Shown here: positions 1 through 8,003 of the stretch, piece by piece
Layout: each line of letters opens with the position of its first letter
Position numbering within the stretch: the first letter of the stretch is position 1
Source: Oscillospiraceae bacterium
GTDB taxonomy: Bacteria > Bacillota > Clostridia > Oscillospirales > Oscillospiraceae
Direction of reading: 5' to 3'
Length of the DNA: 35,928 nucleotides
Assembly (NCBI GenBank): GCA_018265835.1
Contig: JABLYK010000021.1
Coordinates: 1 to 35,928 of the forward strand
Program-made: the position numbers and the translations under genes
Notes under the pieces: generated by a model
What the model saw: the letters and a program-made list of their open reading frames with translations, nothing else
Database searches by the model: none
Told to the model about the DNA's origin: nothing

Positions 1-72
1 GGGAACAACAGGGCTCGAACCTGTGACCCCTTGCTTGTAAGGCAAGTGCTCTCCCAGCTGAGCTATGCTCCC
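1..72 (-). tRNA. tRNA-Val (anticodon TAC)
   Basis: Read on the minus strand, all four arms fold. The 7-bp acceptor stem is GGGAGCA with TGTTCCC (one G-T pair). The D arm is GCTC/GAGC. The anticodon stem is CTTGC/GCAAG around loop CTTACAA, giving anticodon TAC (valine, GUA codons). The T arm is ACAGG/CCTGT with loop TTCGAGC. The window begins at the last acceptor base, so the discriminator base and any encoded CCA lie outside it. The gene has its own consensus promoter just upstream. Confidence 0.97.
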
Positions 73-88
73 GTTTCGCAGCTTGCTT

Positions 89-117
89 ATTATACAAGAC
101 GCTCCCCGAATTGTCAA
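89..117 (-). promoter_or_regulatory. Sigma-A promoter of tRNA-Val
   Basis: On the minus strand a perfect TTGACA (112-117) is followed by a 17-bp spacer and a perfect TATAAT (89-94). The expected start point lies about 10 bases before the mature tRNA 5' end at 72, a normal leader for a stable RNA gene. Confidence 0.92.
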
Positions 118-219
118 TACATTTTCAGAATTTTTTTGCCGCGTGTTCCCCGGGCGTCGACCGGAACCGACACGCCCGCCCCGGAGCCGGTCTTCCCCGC
201 CCCGGGGCGGACAGGCCGG

Positions 220-1104
220 TCACTCCGCCGCTTCTGTCTGCGCCAGGATCTCTTCCAGCTCTGCGGGTGAAAAGGCGTATTCCGCGTCGCAGAACTGGCA
301 CGAAACAGCCGCATCCTCGCCGGAATCAATCATCTCGCGCAGCGCGTCTGCGCCGCAGTGCGCCAGCGCATCGCGCACGCGCGCACGGCTGCAATAGCAG
401 CGGTATTCCATCTGGTGCCGCTCCACGATCTGCGGTTCCAGCCCTTTCATCACCTGCCCGACGACAGCCTCCACGCCGTCCTCATCGAGGATCGTGGTGA
501 GCTGGTCCATATAAAACACATTGTCCTCCAGCGCGGCGATGCGCTCTTCCGGCGCGCCGGGCATGAGCTGCACGATGAAGCCGCCCGCCGCCTTGACCGA
601 GCGATCGGTATCCACAAGCACGCCCAGCCCGCAGGCTGCAGCGATCTGCTCGCTCTCGGCAAGATAGGCTGCCAGATCCTCCGCGATCTCGCCGCTGACC
701 AGCTCCGTGCTGCCGATATACGGCTCGCGCAGGCCGATATCCCGGCTGACGGTGAGCATTCCGTCTTTGCCGACGGCGCCGCCAACGTCGAGCTTCCCGT
801 CCGCGCGCAGCGGCAGATCGAACGCGGGGTTGCCCACCATGCCGCGCACGTTGCCGCCGCTGTCCGACACGGCGATGACGCTGCCCAGCCCACCGCCGCC
901 GTTGACGCGGATGGTGAGCGTGCCGTCGTCCTCCTTGAGCAGGTCGCCCAGCAGCGACGCGGCGCACAGCGTCCGCCCCAGCGCAGCGATCGCCGTCGGG
1001 CTGCAGTGATGAATGGCGTTGGCGCGCTGCACCGCTGCCCGCGCCGTGACCACCGATATCTTGACAAAGCCGTCCGCCGAGACGGCCCGAATGATCTCAT
1101 CCAT
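220..1104 (-). CDS. hslO: Hsp33 redox-regulated chaperone
   Basis: This is the 294-residue holdase chaperone Hsp33, a cytosolic protein that becomes active when oxidative stress oxidises its zinc-binding cysteines and it unfolds. The family's C-terminal cysteine cluster is complete: CYC (C236, C238) and CQFC (C269, C272). The N-terminal body carries the usual glycine-rich stretch (VNGGGGLG) and the EIAEDLAAYLAESEQ helix. An upstream in-frame start would add nine residues, but the ATG at 1104 has GGAG about 10 bases before it and begins MDEIIRAVSADG, as the family does. It overlaps the end of the upstream methyltransferase by 8 bp, so the two are probably translated together. It is the last gene of the operon that starts with the YerC-like regulator. 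Confidence 0.96.
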   Translation of the reverse strand: MDEIIRAVSADGFVKISVVTARAAVQRANAIHHCSPTAIAALGRTLCAASLLGDLLKEDDGTLTIRVNGGGGLGSVIAVSDSGGNVRGMVGNPAFDLPLRADGKLDVGGAVGKDGMLTVSRDIGLREPYIGSTELVSGEIAEDLAAYLAESEQIAAACGLGVLVDTDRSVKAAGGFIVQLMPGAPEERIAALEDNVFYMDQLTTILDEDGVEAVVGQVMKGLEPQIVERHQMEYRCYCSRARVRDALAHCGADALREMIDSGEDAAVSCQFCDAEYAFSPAELEEILAQTEAAE

Positions 1105-1858
1105 GGTTTGTATCTCCTTCCCTCTGACCACGCACAGCGGTCAGAAACAGCCGTCCGGCATCCGCCTGCGGCCCGTCCGCGCATACCCGCACGTCCCGGA
1201 AGCCGGCCTGCAGCAAAAGCCGCTGCAGCTCCTCCGGCGTGTGGGCGTATTCCACATGCTCCTCCGATTCGCGCGCCCAGAGCCGGCCCTGCCGCTCGAA
1301 CAGATCCATCCCGTAGCGCATCGTCCGCTCCGCCTCGTCGAATTCCGCCCGCCAGAGACAGAGCACATCGTCCGTCTCATCGACGAACATGCCGCCATCC
1401 AGCGCGCGGAACGACTCCGGCACGCGGATATCGAAGATCAGAAGCCCGTCTGGCCGGATAAACAGGTGCAGCCGGTGCAGAACCTCCGGCAGCTCCTCCG
1501 GCGGGAGATAGTTCATTCCGTCCAGCGAGCAGACGGCGGCATCCACCGTGCCGTACAGGTCGAGCTGCGCCGCTTCCTGACACAGAAGCAGCGGCGGAAT
1601 GCTTCCGGAAGGAAGCTCCGCCGCCTTTGCCTGCGCCTGCATAAGCATATCCGCCGACCCGTCCGAGGCGATCATCTCGTAGCCCCGCGCGGCCAGCAGG
1701 CTCGTCAGCGTTCCTGTGCCGCAGCAGAAATCCAGCAGCGTGTGCATTTCGCCGCCGTGCGCGCGAAAGCAGGACTCGTAAAAATCCGCAAACGCGGCAT
1801 AGTCCACATCGCGGGTCAGCGCGTCATACCACGCGGCAAGCGGGCCATAAGCGCTCAT
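1097..1858 (-). CDS. Class I SAM-dependent methyltransferase
   Basis: The product has 253 residues and a Rossmann-type methyltransferase fold. Motif I is LLDFCCGTGTLTSLLAARGY (about residues 41-60), followed by the acidic end of strand 2 (IASDGS) and a motif near IRPDGLLIFDI. Opening MSAYGPLAAWYDALTRDVDY is typical of the small-molecule methyltransferases often found near tRNA and Hsp33 genes in Clostridia. The acceptor cannot be deduced. The start overlaps the stop of the YerC-like gene as ATGA (1855-1858), and the end overlaps the hslO start, so all three genes form one translationally coupled unit. It is not closely similar to the methyltransferase pair at 23580 and 30341. Confidence 0.88.
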   Translation of the reverse strand: MSAYGPLAAWYDALTRDVDYAAFADFYESCFRAHGGEMHTLLDFCCGTGTLTSLLAARGYEMIASDGSADMLMQAQAKAAELPSGSIPPLLLCQEAAQLDLYGTVDAAVCSLDGMNYLPPEELPEVLHRLHLFIRPDGLLIFDIRVPESFRALDGGMFVDETDDVLCLWRAEFDEAERTMRYGMDLFERQGRLWARESEEHVEYAHTPEELQRLLLQAGFRDVRVCADGPQADAGRLFLTAVRGQREGDTNHG

Positions 1859-2169
1859 TGCCCGGACTCCGTGCCGCCGCGGTTCTTCTTGAGCCGGCCG
1901 AACACGATCTCATACCCGCCGACGCCGTATTGCAAACTGCGGTTGACGCGGCTGATCGTGGCGCTCGACGCGCCGGTGCGCTCCAGAATATCGTTATAAA
2001 TCAGGCCGTCCTCCAGATAGGACGCAACCTGATAGCGCTGCTCCATGGCCTGCAGCTCGGTGACGGTGCACAGATCGTCAAAAAACTTTTTGCACTCTTC
2101 CACTGTTTCGAGCGTCAGGATGGCCTGATACATCTCTTCGCAGCACGGTTTTTTATTGCGTTTATACAT
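1855..2169 (-). CDS. YerC/YecD-type TrpR-like DNA-binding protein
   Basis: This 104-residue protein belongs to the TrpR-related YerC/YecD family of Firmicutes. The TrpR-like helix-turn-helix is visible around residues 58-80, with LEDGLIYNDILERTGASSAT followed by ISRVNRSLQYG. The N-terminus (MYKRNKKP) is basic, and LTVEEC..FFDDLCTVTELQAMEQRY matches the family pattern, where a helix pair precedes the reader helix. Family members are annotated as transcription factors with largely unknown targets. Ligand binding like that of TrpR is not established for this branch. It is the promoter-proximal gene of the operon (GGAG 8 bases before ATG). The downstream methyltransferase begins inside its stop codon. 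Confidence 0.92.
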   Translation of the reverse strand: MYKRNKKPCCEEMYQAILTLETVEECKKFFDDLCTVTELQAMEQRYQVASYLEDGLIYNDILERTGASSATISRVNRSLQYGVGGYEIVFGRLKKNRGGTESGQ

Positions 2170-2254
2170 GGCGACTCCTCACATTTTTTCAGTTGAAAAG
2201 CCAGGCGGTACCCATCCGCCCCGCTTTTTCGCAGGGTCTCTTTTACCCTGTTAC

Positions 2255-2283
2255 ATTTTACACGACTAAATCAAAAAAGTAAA
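2255..2283 (-). promoter_or_regulatory. Promoter of the YerC-methyltransferase-hslO operon
   Basis: Minus strand: TTTACT (2278-2283), 17-bp spacer, TAAAAT (2255-2260). This gives a leader of about 80 bases before the ATG at 2169. The AT-rich patch stands out from the surrounding GC-rich DNA. Confidence 0.6.
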
Positions 2284-2327
2284 TAGTGAAAACATGTTTC
2301 TCCCGTCATGTTTCCATACAAATGCAC

Positions 2328-2356
2328 TTGCAATTACGGGCAGAATACGGTAAGAT
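2328..2356 (+). promoter_or_regulatory. Promoter of the NfeD-SPFH genes
   Basis: Plus strand: TTGCAA (2328-2333), 17-bp spacer, TAAGAT (2351-2356). It lies about 60 bases before the NfeD start and is divergent from the YerC promoter. Confidence 0.6.
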
Positions 2357-2416
2357 GAATGAGAAGAAATTCACATTCGCAGTTTCTGAAATCCAACCAT
2401 CGGGGAGGGATCGCTT

Positions 2417-2896
2417 ATGACCGTGTTCATTGCCGGAATTCCGCTGTCCATGACAGTTGTCTGGATCGCGGCGATCGTCGTGTTTCTCATCATCGAAGCC
2501 GCCACCGCCGGGCTGGTGACGATCTGGTTTGCGGTCGGCGCGCTGGCCGCGTTGCTCGCCGCCATGTTTGATGCGCCCGGCTGGCTGCAGCTGGTGTGGT
2601 TCTTTGCCATCTCCATCGCGGCCTTTGCCGTAACCCGCCCGCTCGCGAAAAAATATCTCAACAGCAAAATCCAGCCTACCAACGCCGATATGCTCATCGG
2701 TCAGGAATGCATCGTGACCGAACCGATCGACAACGTCGCCGGTACCGGCGCCGTGTCCGTCGGCGGGAAGGTCTGGACCGCCCGAACCACGGACGATCAC
2801 GTCATCCCGCAGGGAGCGCACGCCACCGTGCTGCGCATCGAGGGCGTCAAGCTTATCGTCAATCCGGTCCGCGAGACTGCGGACGCGGAAGCATAA
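2417..2896 (+). CDS. NfeD-like membrane protein
   Basis: The product has 159 residues. The N-terminal two thirds are hydrophobic, with membrane segments at roughly residues 12-32, 34-52 and 56-75. The C-terminal part (about 88-150) reads as the soluble OB-fold domain of short NfeD proteins: MLIGQECIVTEPIDN, then GGKVWTARTTDD. NfeD proteins work with SPFH/stomatin-like proteins encoded next door, and that is the arrangement here: the SPFH gene starts 28 bases downstream. The pair is thought to organise membrane microdomains or membrane protein quality control. GGGAGGG precedes the ATG by 6 bases. No N-terminal ClpP-like protease domain is present, so this is the short form. Confidence 0.93.
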   Translation: MTVFIAGIPLSMTVVWIAAIVVFLIIEAATAGLVTIWFAVGALAALLAAMFDAPGWLQLVWFFAISIAAFAVTRPLAKKYLNSKIQPTNADMLIGQECIVTEPIDNVAGTGAVSVGGKVWTARTTDDHVIPQGAHATVLRIEGVKLIVNPVRETADAEA

Positions 2897-2924
2897 GGAC
2901 TTATCATAAGGAGGAGAAAAACGC

Positions 2925-3827
2925 ATGAAATATGCCATTCCCGTCATCATCGTGATTGCGCTGGTCATTCTGGTGCGCAACATCCGCATCGTCCCGCAGG
3001 CGCAGGCGTACGTCATCACCCGCCTCGGCGCCTATAAGACCACATGGGGCGTCGGCCTGCACATGAAGGTTCCGTTCATCGAAGCCGTTGCCAAGCGCGT
3101 ATCGCTCAAGGAGCAGGTCGCAGACTTCCCGCCCCAGCCCGTTATCACGAAGGATAACGTCACCATGCAGATCGACACCGTGGTCTACTATCAGATTACG
3201 GACCCGAAGCTGTACACCTACGGCATTGAGCGCCCGATCCTCGCCATTGAGAATCTGTCCGCCACGACGCTGCGTAACCTCATCGGCGATCTGGAACTGG
3301 ATCAGTGCCTGACCAGCCGCGACATCATCAACACCAAGATGCGCCAGATCCTCGACGAGGCCACCGACCCCTGGGGCATCAAGGTCAACCGTGTGGAGCT
3401 GAAAAACATCCTGCCGCCGCGCGAGATTCAGAGCGCGATGGAAAAGCAGATGAAGGCCGAACGCGAACGCCGCGAAGCCATTCTCCGTGCCGAGGGCGAA
3501 AAGCGCTCCGCCATCCTCACCGCCGAGGGTGAGAAGGAGTCCGCCATCCTCCGTGCCGACGCAAAAAAGCAGCAGAAGATCCTCGAAGCCGAAGGCGAGG
3601 CCGAGGCTATTCTCGCCGTGCAGCGTGCCACGGCGGAGGGCATCCGCCTGATCAATGAGTCGATGCCGTCCGACGCGGTCATCAAGCTCAAGAGCCTGGA
3701 GGCGTTCGCCGCAGCCGCCAACGGCAAGGCGACCAAAATCATCATCCCGTCCGAGATTCAGGGCGCCGCCGCATTGGCCGCCGGTCTGGTCGAGAGCGTA
3801 AAGGATACAGGCATCAGCGCTGAATAA
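2925..3827 (+). CDS. SPFH/band 7 (stomatin-like) membrane protein
   Basis: This 300-residue protein has one N-terminal membrane anchor (residues 3-19), then the SPFH/band-7 domain beginning IVPQAQAYVITRLGAYKTTW (about 25-180). Typical family stretches follow: TKDNVTMQIDTVVYYQITDP, TTLRNLIGDLELDQCLTSRD and DPWGIKVNRVELKNILPP. The C-terminal part is a charged coiled coil with repeats of AEGEK and AILRA (about 185-240), as in QmcA/stomatin oligomers. It is co-transcribed with NfeD and has a strong AGGAG. Its role is inferred from the family: membrane scaffold or regulator of membrane proteases. Length and architecture are normal. Confidence 0.95.
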   Translation: MKYAIPVIIVIALVILVRNIRIVPQAQAYVITRLGAYKTTWGVGLHMKVPFIEAVAKRVSLKEQVADFPPQPVITKDNVTMQIDTVVYYQITDPKLYTYGIERPILAIENLSATTLRNLIGDLELDQCLTSRDIINTKMRQILDEATDPWGIKVNRVELKNILPPREIQSAMEKQMKAERERREAILRAEGEKRSAILTAEGEKESAILRADAKKQQKILEAEGEAEAILAVQRATAEGIRLINESMPSDAVIKLKSLEAFAAAANGKATKIIIPSEIQGAAALAAGLVESVKDTGISAE

Positions 3828-3845
3828 ATCGACTTTGTAAATTCG

Positions 3846-3875
3846 AAACCGGACCGGACGTATCCGGTCCGGTTT
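3846..3875 (+). terminator. Perfect 13-bp hairpin after the SPFH gene
   Basis: Arms 3846-3858 and 3863-3875 pair perfectly around loop CGTA. There is no T-run after it, so it may be a weak terminator or an mRNA-end stabiliser. It lies 30 bases before the hexokinase GTG. The bases just upstream (AAATTCGAAACCG at 3840-3852) also match the left arm of the repeat hairpin at 35665. Confidence 0.6.
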
Positions 3876-3904
3876 GCCATTCCGGCACAGGAGGACAGAG
3901 AACC

Positions 3905-5266
3905 GTGAAAATTCCATTTTTGAAACGAAAGAAAAACAACGCCCCACCCCCCGCACCCGTCACATCGCAGCAGCCGGACGGCGTGACGGCCTTTCTCCGC
4001 CGTCACAATCAGGCGCCGGAGCAGTTGGATCTTCAGCGGCTGACAGATGCGCTCACAGCCGCGATGCGCGCAGGTCTCCGCGGAGAGGGCGGCCTGCCCA
4101 TGCTGCCGACCTATCTGACGCCGCAGGCGCGCGTGCCGGAAAACACACCCGTCGCCGTTCTGGACGCCGGCGGCACCCATCTGCGCACCGCCGTGGTGAC
4201 GTTCTGCGACGGCGCGCCGCTGGTCAGCCGCTTCGAAACGCGCCCCATGCCGGGCAGCAGCACACCCGTGACGTGGGAAGAATTCCTCCGTGTTGCCGCC
4301 GACGCGCTTGAACCGCTGCTGGACGGCGTCACGCGCGTGGGCGTGTGCTTCTGCTATCCCGCAGAGGTGACGCCGGAGCTGGACGCGCGGGTACTGGAGC
4401 TGACGAAAGAGGTGCGCATCACGGGCTGTGAGGGGCGTCTCGTCTGCGCCGATCTCGCGCAGGCGCTGCAGGCGCGCGGCAAGACTGGTCTGCGCTTTAC
4501 GCTGCTCAACGACACGCCCGCCGCGTATCTGCGCGGCAAGACCGGCATCTGCAACAGCTACACCAACGGCTTTCTCGGCATGGTCAGCGGCACGGGTACG
4601 AACACCTGCTTCGCCCTTCCCGTACGCGAGATCGAAAAGCTGCACCGGCCGGATGACGACACGCTCATGCTGGTGAATCTGGAATCCGGCTCGTTCACCG
4701 GCGTGCCGCAGGGTGATTTTGACCGCGCGCTCGACGCGGCGTCCGAGAATCCCGGCGCCTATCTATTTGAGAAGATGACCGGCGGGCGCTATCTCGGCGA
4801 GCTCTGCCGCCTGACGCTCGCCGCCGCAGCCAGGGAGGGCGTTTTCTCCCCCACCGCCGCTGCGAAGCTCCGCGCGCTCGACACACTGGACACGCCGGAG
4901 GCAGACCGGTTTGCCGCCGATCCCGACAGCGGCGCGATCCCCGCGCTGCAGGACGCTTCCGAGGCCGACCGCACTGCCGCCGCGCAGCTCATCTCCGCCA
5001 TCTTCCGGCGCGCCGCCGGCGCGCTCACTGCGAACATTGCGGCCATGCTCGAGCTGGTCGGCGGGGCGGACAACCGCTACAAGCCGCTCGTCGTGTGCGT
5101 GGACGGCTCGCTCTTTGCGAGCAGCCTCCTGCTGCGTCCGGCAATCGCCGCGTTCTGCCAGTCGTTCCTCGCCGAGCAGCACAAGCGCTACTGCGTCTGC
5201 AAGGCCGTGGACAGCGCTACCATCATCGGCACTGCCGCCGCCGCGCTGCTCCGGCAGGACGCCTGA
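3905..5266 (+). CDS. Hexokinase (ATP-dependent, eukaryotic-type fold family)
   Basis: The product has 453 residues and is of the hexokinase type, not ROK or Glk. It would phosphorylate glucose or another hexose with ATP in the cytosol. Visible motifs are phosphate-1 (VLDAGGTHLRTA, D87-G90), the catalytic-Asp motif LNDTPAAY (D203), phosphate-2 (GMVSGTGTNTC, about 226-235), and a late adenosine-site segment VVCVDGSLFASSLLLRP (about 397-413). The start is a GTG with AGGAGG 8 bases upstream. The N-terminus has a basic, proline-rich tail before the fold, which is a little unusual. No promoter is evident in the 77 bases before it, so it may depend on read-through from the NfeD/SPFH promoter past the hairpin at 3846. 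Confidence 0.9.
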   Translation: MKIPFLKRKKNNAPPPAPVTSQQPDGVTAFLRRHNQAPEQLDLQRLTDALTAAMRAGLRGEGGLPMLPTYLTPQARVPENTPVAVLDAGGTHLRTAVVTFCDGAPLVSRFETRPMPGSSTPVTWEEFLRVAADALEPLLDGVTRVGVCFCYPAEVTPELDARVLELTKEVRITGCEGRLVCADLAQALQARGKTGLRFTLLNDTPAAYLRGKTGICNSYTNGFLGMVSGTGTNTCFALPVREIEKLHRPDDDTLMLVNLESGSFTGVPQGDFDRALDAASENPGAYLFEKMTGGRYLGELCRLTLAAAAREGVFSPTAAAKLRALDTLDTPEADRFAADPDSGAIPALQDASEADRTAAAQLISAIFRRAAGALTANIAAMLELVGGADNRYKPLVVCVDGSLFASSLLLRPAIAAFCQSFLAEQHKRYCVCKAVDSATIIGTAAAALLRQDA

Positions 5267-5285
5267 GCTGCAAACATACATGAAA

Positions 5286-5315
5286 AACCGCCCCGGCCAG
5301 TTGGCCGGGGCGGTT
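5286..5315. terminator. Bidirectional terminator between hexokinase and symporter genes
   Basis: A perfect 13-bp GC-rich stem (5286-5298 with 5303-5315, loop AGTT) lies between convergent genes. The minus strand has a TTTTT run directly after the stem, so it best serves the symporter gene. On the plus strand the tail is weaker. Confidence 0.85.
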
Positions 5316-5385
5316 CTTCATGCGGATATGGAGGCGGCGCGCTTGCCGCGGCGGCGGAATGAAGCGAGCGTCTTCTGACGCTACG

Positions 5386-6867
5386 TCAGTCCGTCGGCTC
5401 GAACGCGCGGTCGTACAGATCGGTGACCTCCTTGGAGGGCGCCTTGCTGAGGAGCGACACGACAACGGCAGCGAGCAGGCCGCAGAGGAAGCCGGGGATA
5501 ATCTCATACAGGCCGGTGGGAGTGGACAGGAACGCAAACCACAGCGCGTCCACCGTAAAGCCGACCACCACACCAGCAACTGCGCCGGAGTAGGTCAAGC
5601 GTCTCCAATGCAGCGCAAGCAGAATCACAGGGCCAAACGAGGCGCCAAAGCCTGCCCACGCGCACTCGACGAGCGCCATAATACCGCCGCTTTTGGGGTT
5701 GCTCGCGATGAAGAACGCGACGATGGAAATCACGACAACGATGACGCGGCCTGCCCAGAGCATTTCATGGTCTGAGGCGTTTTTGCGCATCACAGGCTTA
5801 TAGATATCAGACGCGAACGCAGAAGAGGAAGCGAGCAGCTGCGAGTCTGCCGTGCTCATGGCGGCAGCCAGAATCGCAGACAGCAGGATGCCGGCGAGGA
5901 ACGCGGGGAACACCTTGCGCACCAGCGTGACGAACACAAGGCTCTGATCCTCCAGCCCATCGCCTAGGAACTGGCGGCCAACGATGGCGACCACACACGA
6001 CATGATAATAATCAGCGTGGTCCAGCTGCTGCCGATGATCTGGCTCTTGCGCATCTCGCGCTCCGAGCGGATGGAGATGTAGCGCACCAGAATGTGCGGC
6101 ATACCGAAGTAGCCGAGACCCCAGCCGAGGCCGGAGAGGATGTCGATGATGCTCTGCCGGTCAAAGCTGCCGCTGGAGAGCAGATTGTAGTAATTTTCCG
6201 AAACGTTCACTGCGGGCGCGACAAAGTCTGCCGCATGCATGGCAAACAGGGCGATGATCGGCGCGAGCATCAGCGCGCCCAGCATCAGCAGGCCCTGGAA
6301 AAAGTCCGTCCAGCACACGGCGTTGAAGCCGCCGAGGAACACATACACCAGAATAATCGCCGTCGCAATAATCATGGCCGTCTTGGCGTTCATGCCGAGC
6401 ACGGTGTTAAACAGCGTCCCGCAGGCGGAAATGCTCGACGCAGAGTAAACGCAGTAAACCACGACAAAGACGATTGCGGAGATGATCTGCAAGCCCTTGT
6501 TCCTGGACAGAAAGCGGTTGGTCAAAAACTGCGGAATGGTAATGGAATCGTTCGCGCGGATGGAATACCGGCGCAGACGCGGCGCAACAAAAATCCAGGC
6601 GCAGATCGTGCCGATCATCAGGCCGACGCCGATCCATACCTTCCCGATGCCGTACAGATAGATGGAACCCGGCAGACCCATCAGCACCCACGCGCTCATA
6701 TCCGACGCACCAGCAGACAGTGCCGCGACCCAGCCGCCCATGTTGCGGCCGCCGAGGAAGTATTCCTTCTCTCCCTCCTGTTTGCGATCCTTGAAGAAGA
6801 AGTACACGCCGACGCCGATCACGAGGGCAAAGTACAACAGCATAGCAATCAATTCAGCAGTGTTCAT
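5386..6867 (-). CDS. putP: Sodium/proline symporter (SSS family)
   Basis: The product has 493 residues, the usual PutP length, with about 13 hydrophobic membrane segments. Family signatures include the KEYFLGGRNMGGWVAALSAG loop after segment 1, SAGASDMSAWVLMGLPGSIY in segment 2, and the Na+-binding region STADSQLLASSSAFASDIYK (about 340-360). It imports proline with Na+, for nitrogen, energy or osmotic use. Stickland fermentation of proline is possible in this group, but no reductase is in the window. It is transcribed from a TTGACA promoter facing away from the LysR gene, which makes that regulator its likely controller. GGAG precedes the ATG by 8 bases. Confidence 0.94.
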   Translation of the reverse strand: MNTAELIAMLLYFALVIGVGVYFFFKDRKQEGEKEYFLGGRNMGGWVAALSAGASDMSAWVLMGLPGSIYLYGIGKVWIGVGLMIGTICAWIFVAPRLRRYSIRANDSITIPQFLTNRFLSRNKGLQIISAIVFVVVYCVYSASSISACGTLFNTVLGMNAKTAMIIATAIILVYVFLGGFNAVCWTDFFQGLLMLGALMLAPIIALFAMHAADFVAPAVNVSENYYNLLSSGSFDRQSIIDILSGLGWGLGYFGMPHILVRYISIRSEREMRKSQIIGSSWTTLIIIMSCVVAIVGRQFLGDGLEDQSLVFVTLVRKVFPAFLAGILLSAILAAAMSTADSQLLASSSAFASDIYKPVMRKNASDHEMLWAGRVIVVVISIVAFFIASNPKSGGIMALVECAWAGFGASFGPVILLALHWRRLTYSGAVAGVVVGFTVDALWFAFLSTPTGLYEIIPGFLCGLLAAVVVSLLSKAPSKEVTDLYDRAFEPTD

Positions 6868-6927
6868 GATTCCAACTCCATTTCATTAGAAAAACTTATG
6901 CTTTGTTCTCTTCGGAAAAACACTCGT

Positions 6928-6956
6928 ATTCTACGTGATATCGGCACTTTTGTCAA
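6928..6956 (-). promoter_or_regulatory. Promoter of the proline symporter gene
   Basis: Minus strand: TTGACA (6951-6956), 17-bp spacer, TAGAAT (6928-6933). The leader is about 55 bases. It stands back to back with the LysR promoter, with about 40 AT-rich bases between the two -35 boxes. Confidence 0.88.
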
Positions 6957-6997
6957 TATTAATTTGATTCTTTTTTATAAAATACCGAATTTTTTGA

Positions 6998-7026
6998 TTG
7001 ACACGACAGATTCTCCGTTTTATAAT
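6998..7026 (+). promoter_or_regulatory. Consensus promoter of the LysR gene, with an overlapping dyad
   Basis: Perfect TTGACA (6998-7003), 17-bp spacer, perfect TATAAT (7021-7026). An inverted repeat, ATAATAT (7022-7028) and ATATTAT (7040-7046), overlaps the -10 box and start site. It would be a good place for autorepression by the LysR protein, although the dyad may only reflect AT-richness. Confidence 0.88.
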
Positions 7027-7058
7027 ATCACAAAAACTTATATTATCGGAGGCGTGGA

Positions 7059-7931
7059 ATGAGTCTCAAGCAGTACAACGCATTTCTCAAAACGGTGGAA
7101 TGCCGGTCGGTCTCCGGCGCGGCGGAGGCGCTCGGCATCTCGCAGCCCGCGCTGACGCAGCTGCTCGGCGCGCTGGAAAAGGAGTTTGGCTTTCGGCTGC
7201 TGGTGCGCAACCGGGGCGGCGTGCGGCTCACGCCGGAGGGCAAGCGCGTCTACGCCGCCGTGCAGCAGGTGGCCGACGCCGATGCGCAATTGCAGCGGCT
7301 CGTCGGCGAGCTGCGGGAGAGCGGCAGCAATTGCATCCGAATCGCTACGTTCAAGAGCGTCGCGGTCAATTGGCTGCCCGCAATGATGAAGGAGTTTCAG
7401 GCGCTGCATCCGGAGGTGCATTTCCGTCTGTTTGACGGCGCATATGCGGAGGTGGACGCCTATGTGCGCGCCGGCGCGGTGGACTTTGGATTCGTATCGC
7501 TCCCCTGCGCGCTGGAGTGCGAGCTGTTCCCCGTGAAGGAGGATCGCCTGCTCGCCGTGCTGCCCATGGGACACCCGATGGCCGCGCGCGCGGCCATTCC
7601 GGTGCAGCAGTTTGGAAAAGAGCCGGTCGTCAGTCTGGTGGACAGCACGAATCAGGACGCGCTGCGCATCCTCAACGCCGCCGGCATCACGCCGGACATT
7701 CGCTTCCAAACCGCCGACGACTACGCCATGATCTCCATGGTGGAAAGCGGGCTCGGCATCTGCATCGCGCACGAGCTGGTCCTGCAAAGCGACAACCATA
7801 ACGTCGCCATCCGCGAGCTGGAGCCGCCCGCCCGCCGCACCATTGCCGTAGCCATTCCGGATTTCAAAGCCGCAAAGCCGCTTGTGCAGGCGTTCATCCG
7901 CTTCGTGCAGGCATGGACGGCAAAAGAATAG
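7059..7931 (+). CDS. LysR-family transcriptional regulator
   Basis: This 290-residue protein has the LysR layout. The N-terminal winged helix-turn-helix reads YNAFLKTVECRSVSGAAEAL and then GISQPALTQLLGALEKEFGF (residues 6-45), followed by LLVRNRGGVRLTPEGKRV. The periplasmic-binding-like effector domain runs from about residue 90 (IRIATFKSVAVNWLPAMMKE) to the end. The first half of the usual family opening (LRYF..V) is replaced by LKQYNAFLKTV. The divergent neighbour is the proline symporter, so control of that gene in response to a small molecule is the natural guess. GGAGG precedes the ATG by 8 bases. A short copy of the repeat family starts right at its stop codon. Confidence 0.93.
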   Translation: MSLKQYNAFLKTVECRSVSGAAEALGISQPALTQLLGALEKEFGFRLLVRNRGGVRLTPEGKRVYAAVQQVADADAQLQRLVGELRESGSNCIRIATFKSVAVNWLPAMMKEFQALHPEVHFRLFDGAYAEVDAYVRAGAVDFGFVSLPCALECELFPVKEDRLLAVLPMGHPMAARAAIPVQQFGKEPVVSLVDSTNQDALRILNAAGITPDIRFQTADDYAMISMVESGLGICIAHELVLQSDNHNVAIRELEPPARRTIAVAIPDFKAAKPLVQAFIRFVQAWTAKE

Positions 7932-8003
7932 CGTCAAAACGGGCACATTGTGTTCCGCTTCCGTTTCGGCGGCGAAACGCTGCGAGGCTTTTTGGATAAG
8001 CTG
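7932..8003 (-). repeat. Short copy of a dispersed repeat (copy A)
   Basis: This 72-bp stretch matches both ends of the longer repeat at 34030-34211, in opposite orientation. Its 7932-7960 segment agrees with 34181-34209 (reverse strand) at 27 of 29 positions by eye. Its 7971-8002 segment resembles 34030-34066, including the TTTCGCCGCCG block. The middle, including the hairpin, is missing. It abuts the LysR stop codon on one side and the terminator stem on the other. Confidence 0.7.

Noticed and set aside
200..213. CCGCCCCGGGGCGG palindrome after hslO as a terminator.
   Set aside because: It has no loop and no T-run; GC-rich palindromes are common in this DNA.
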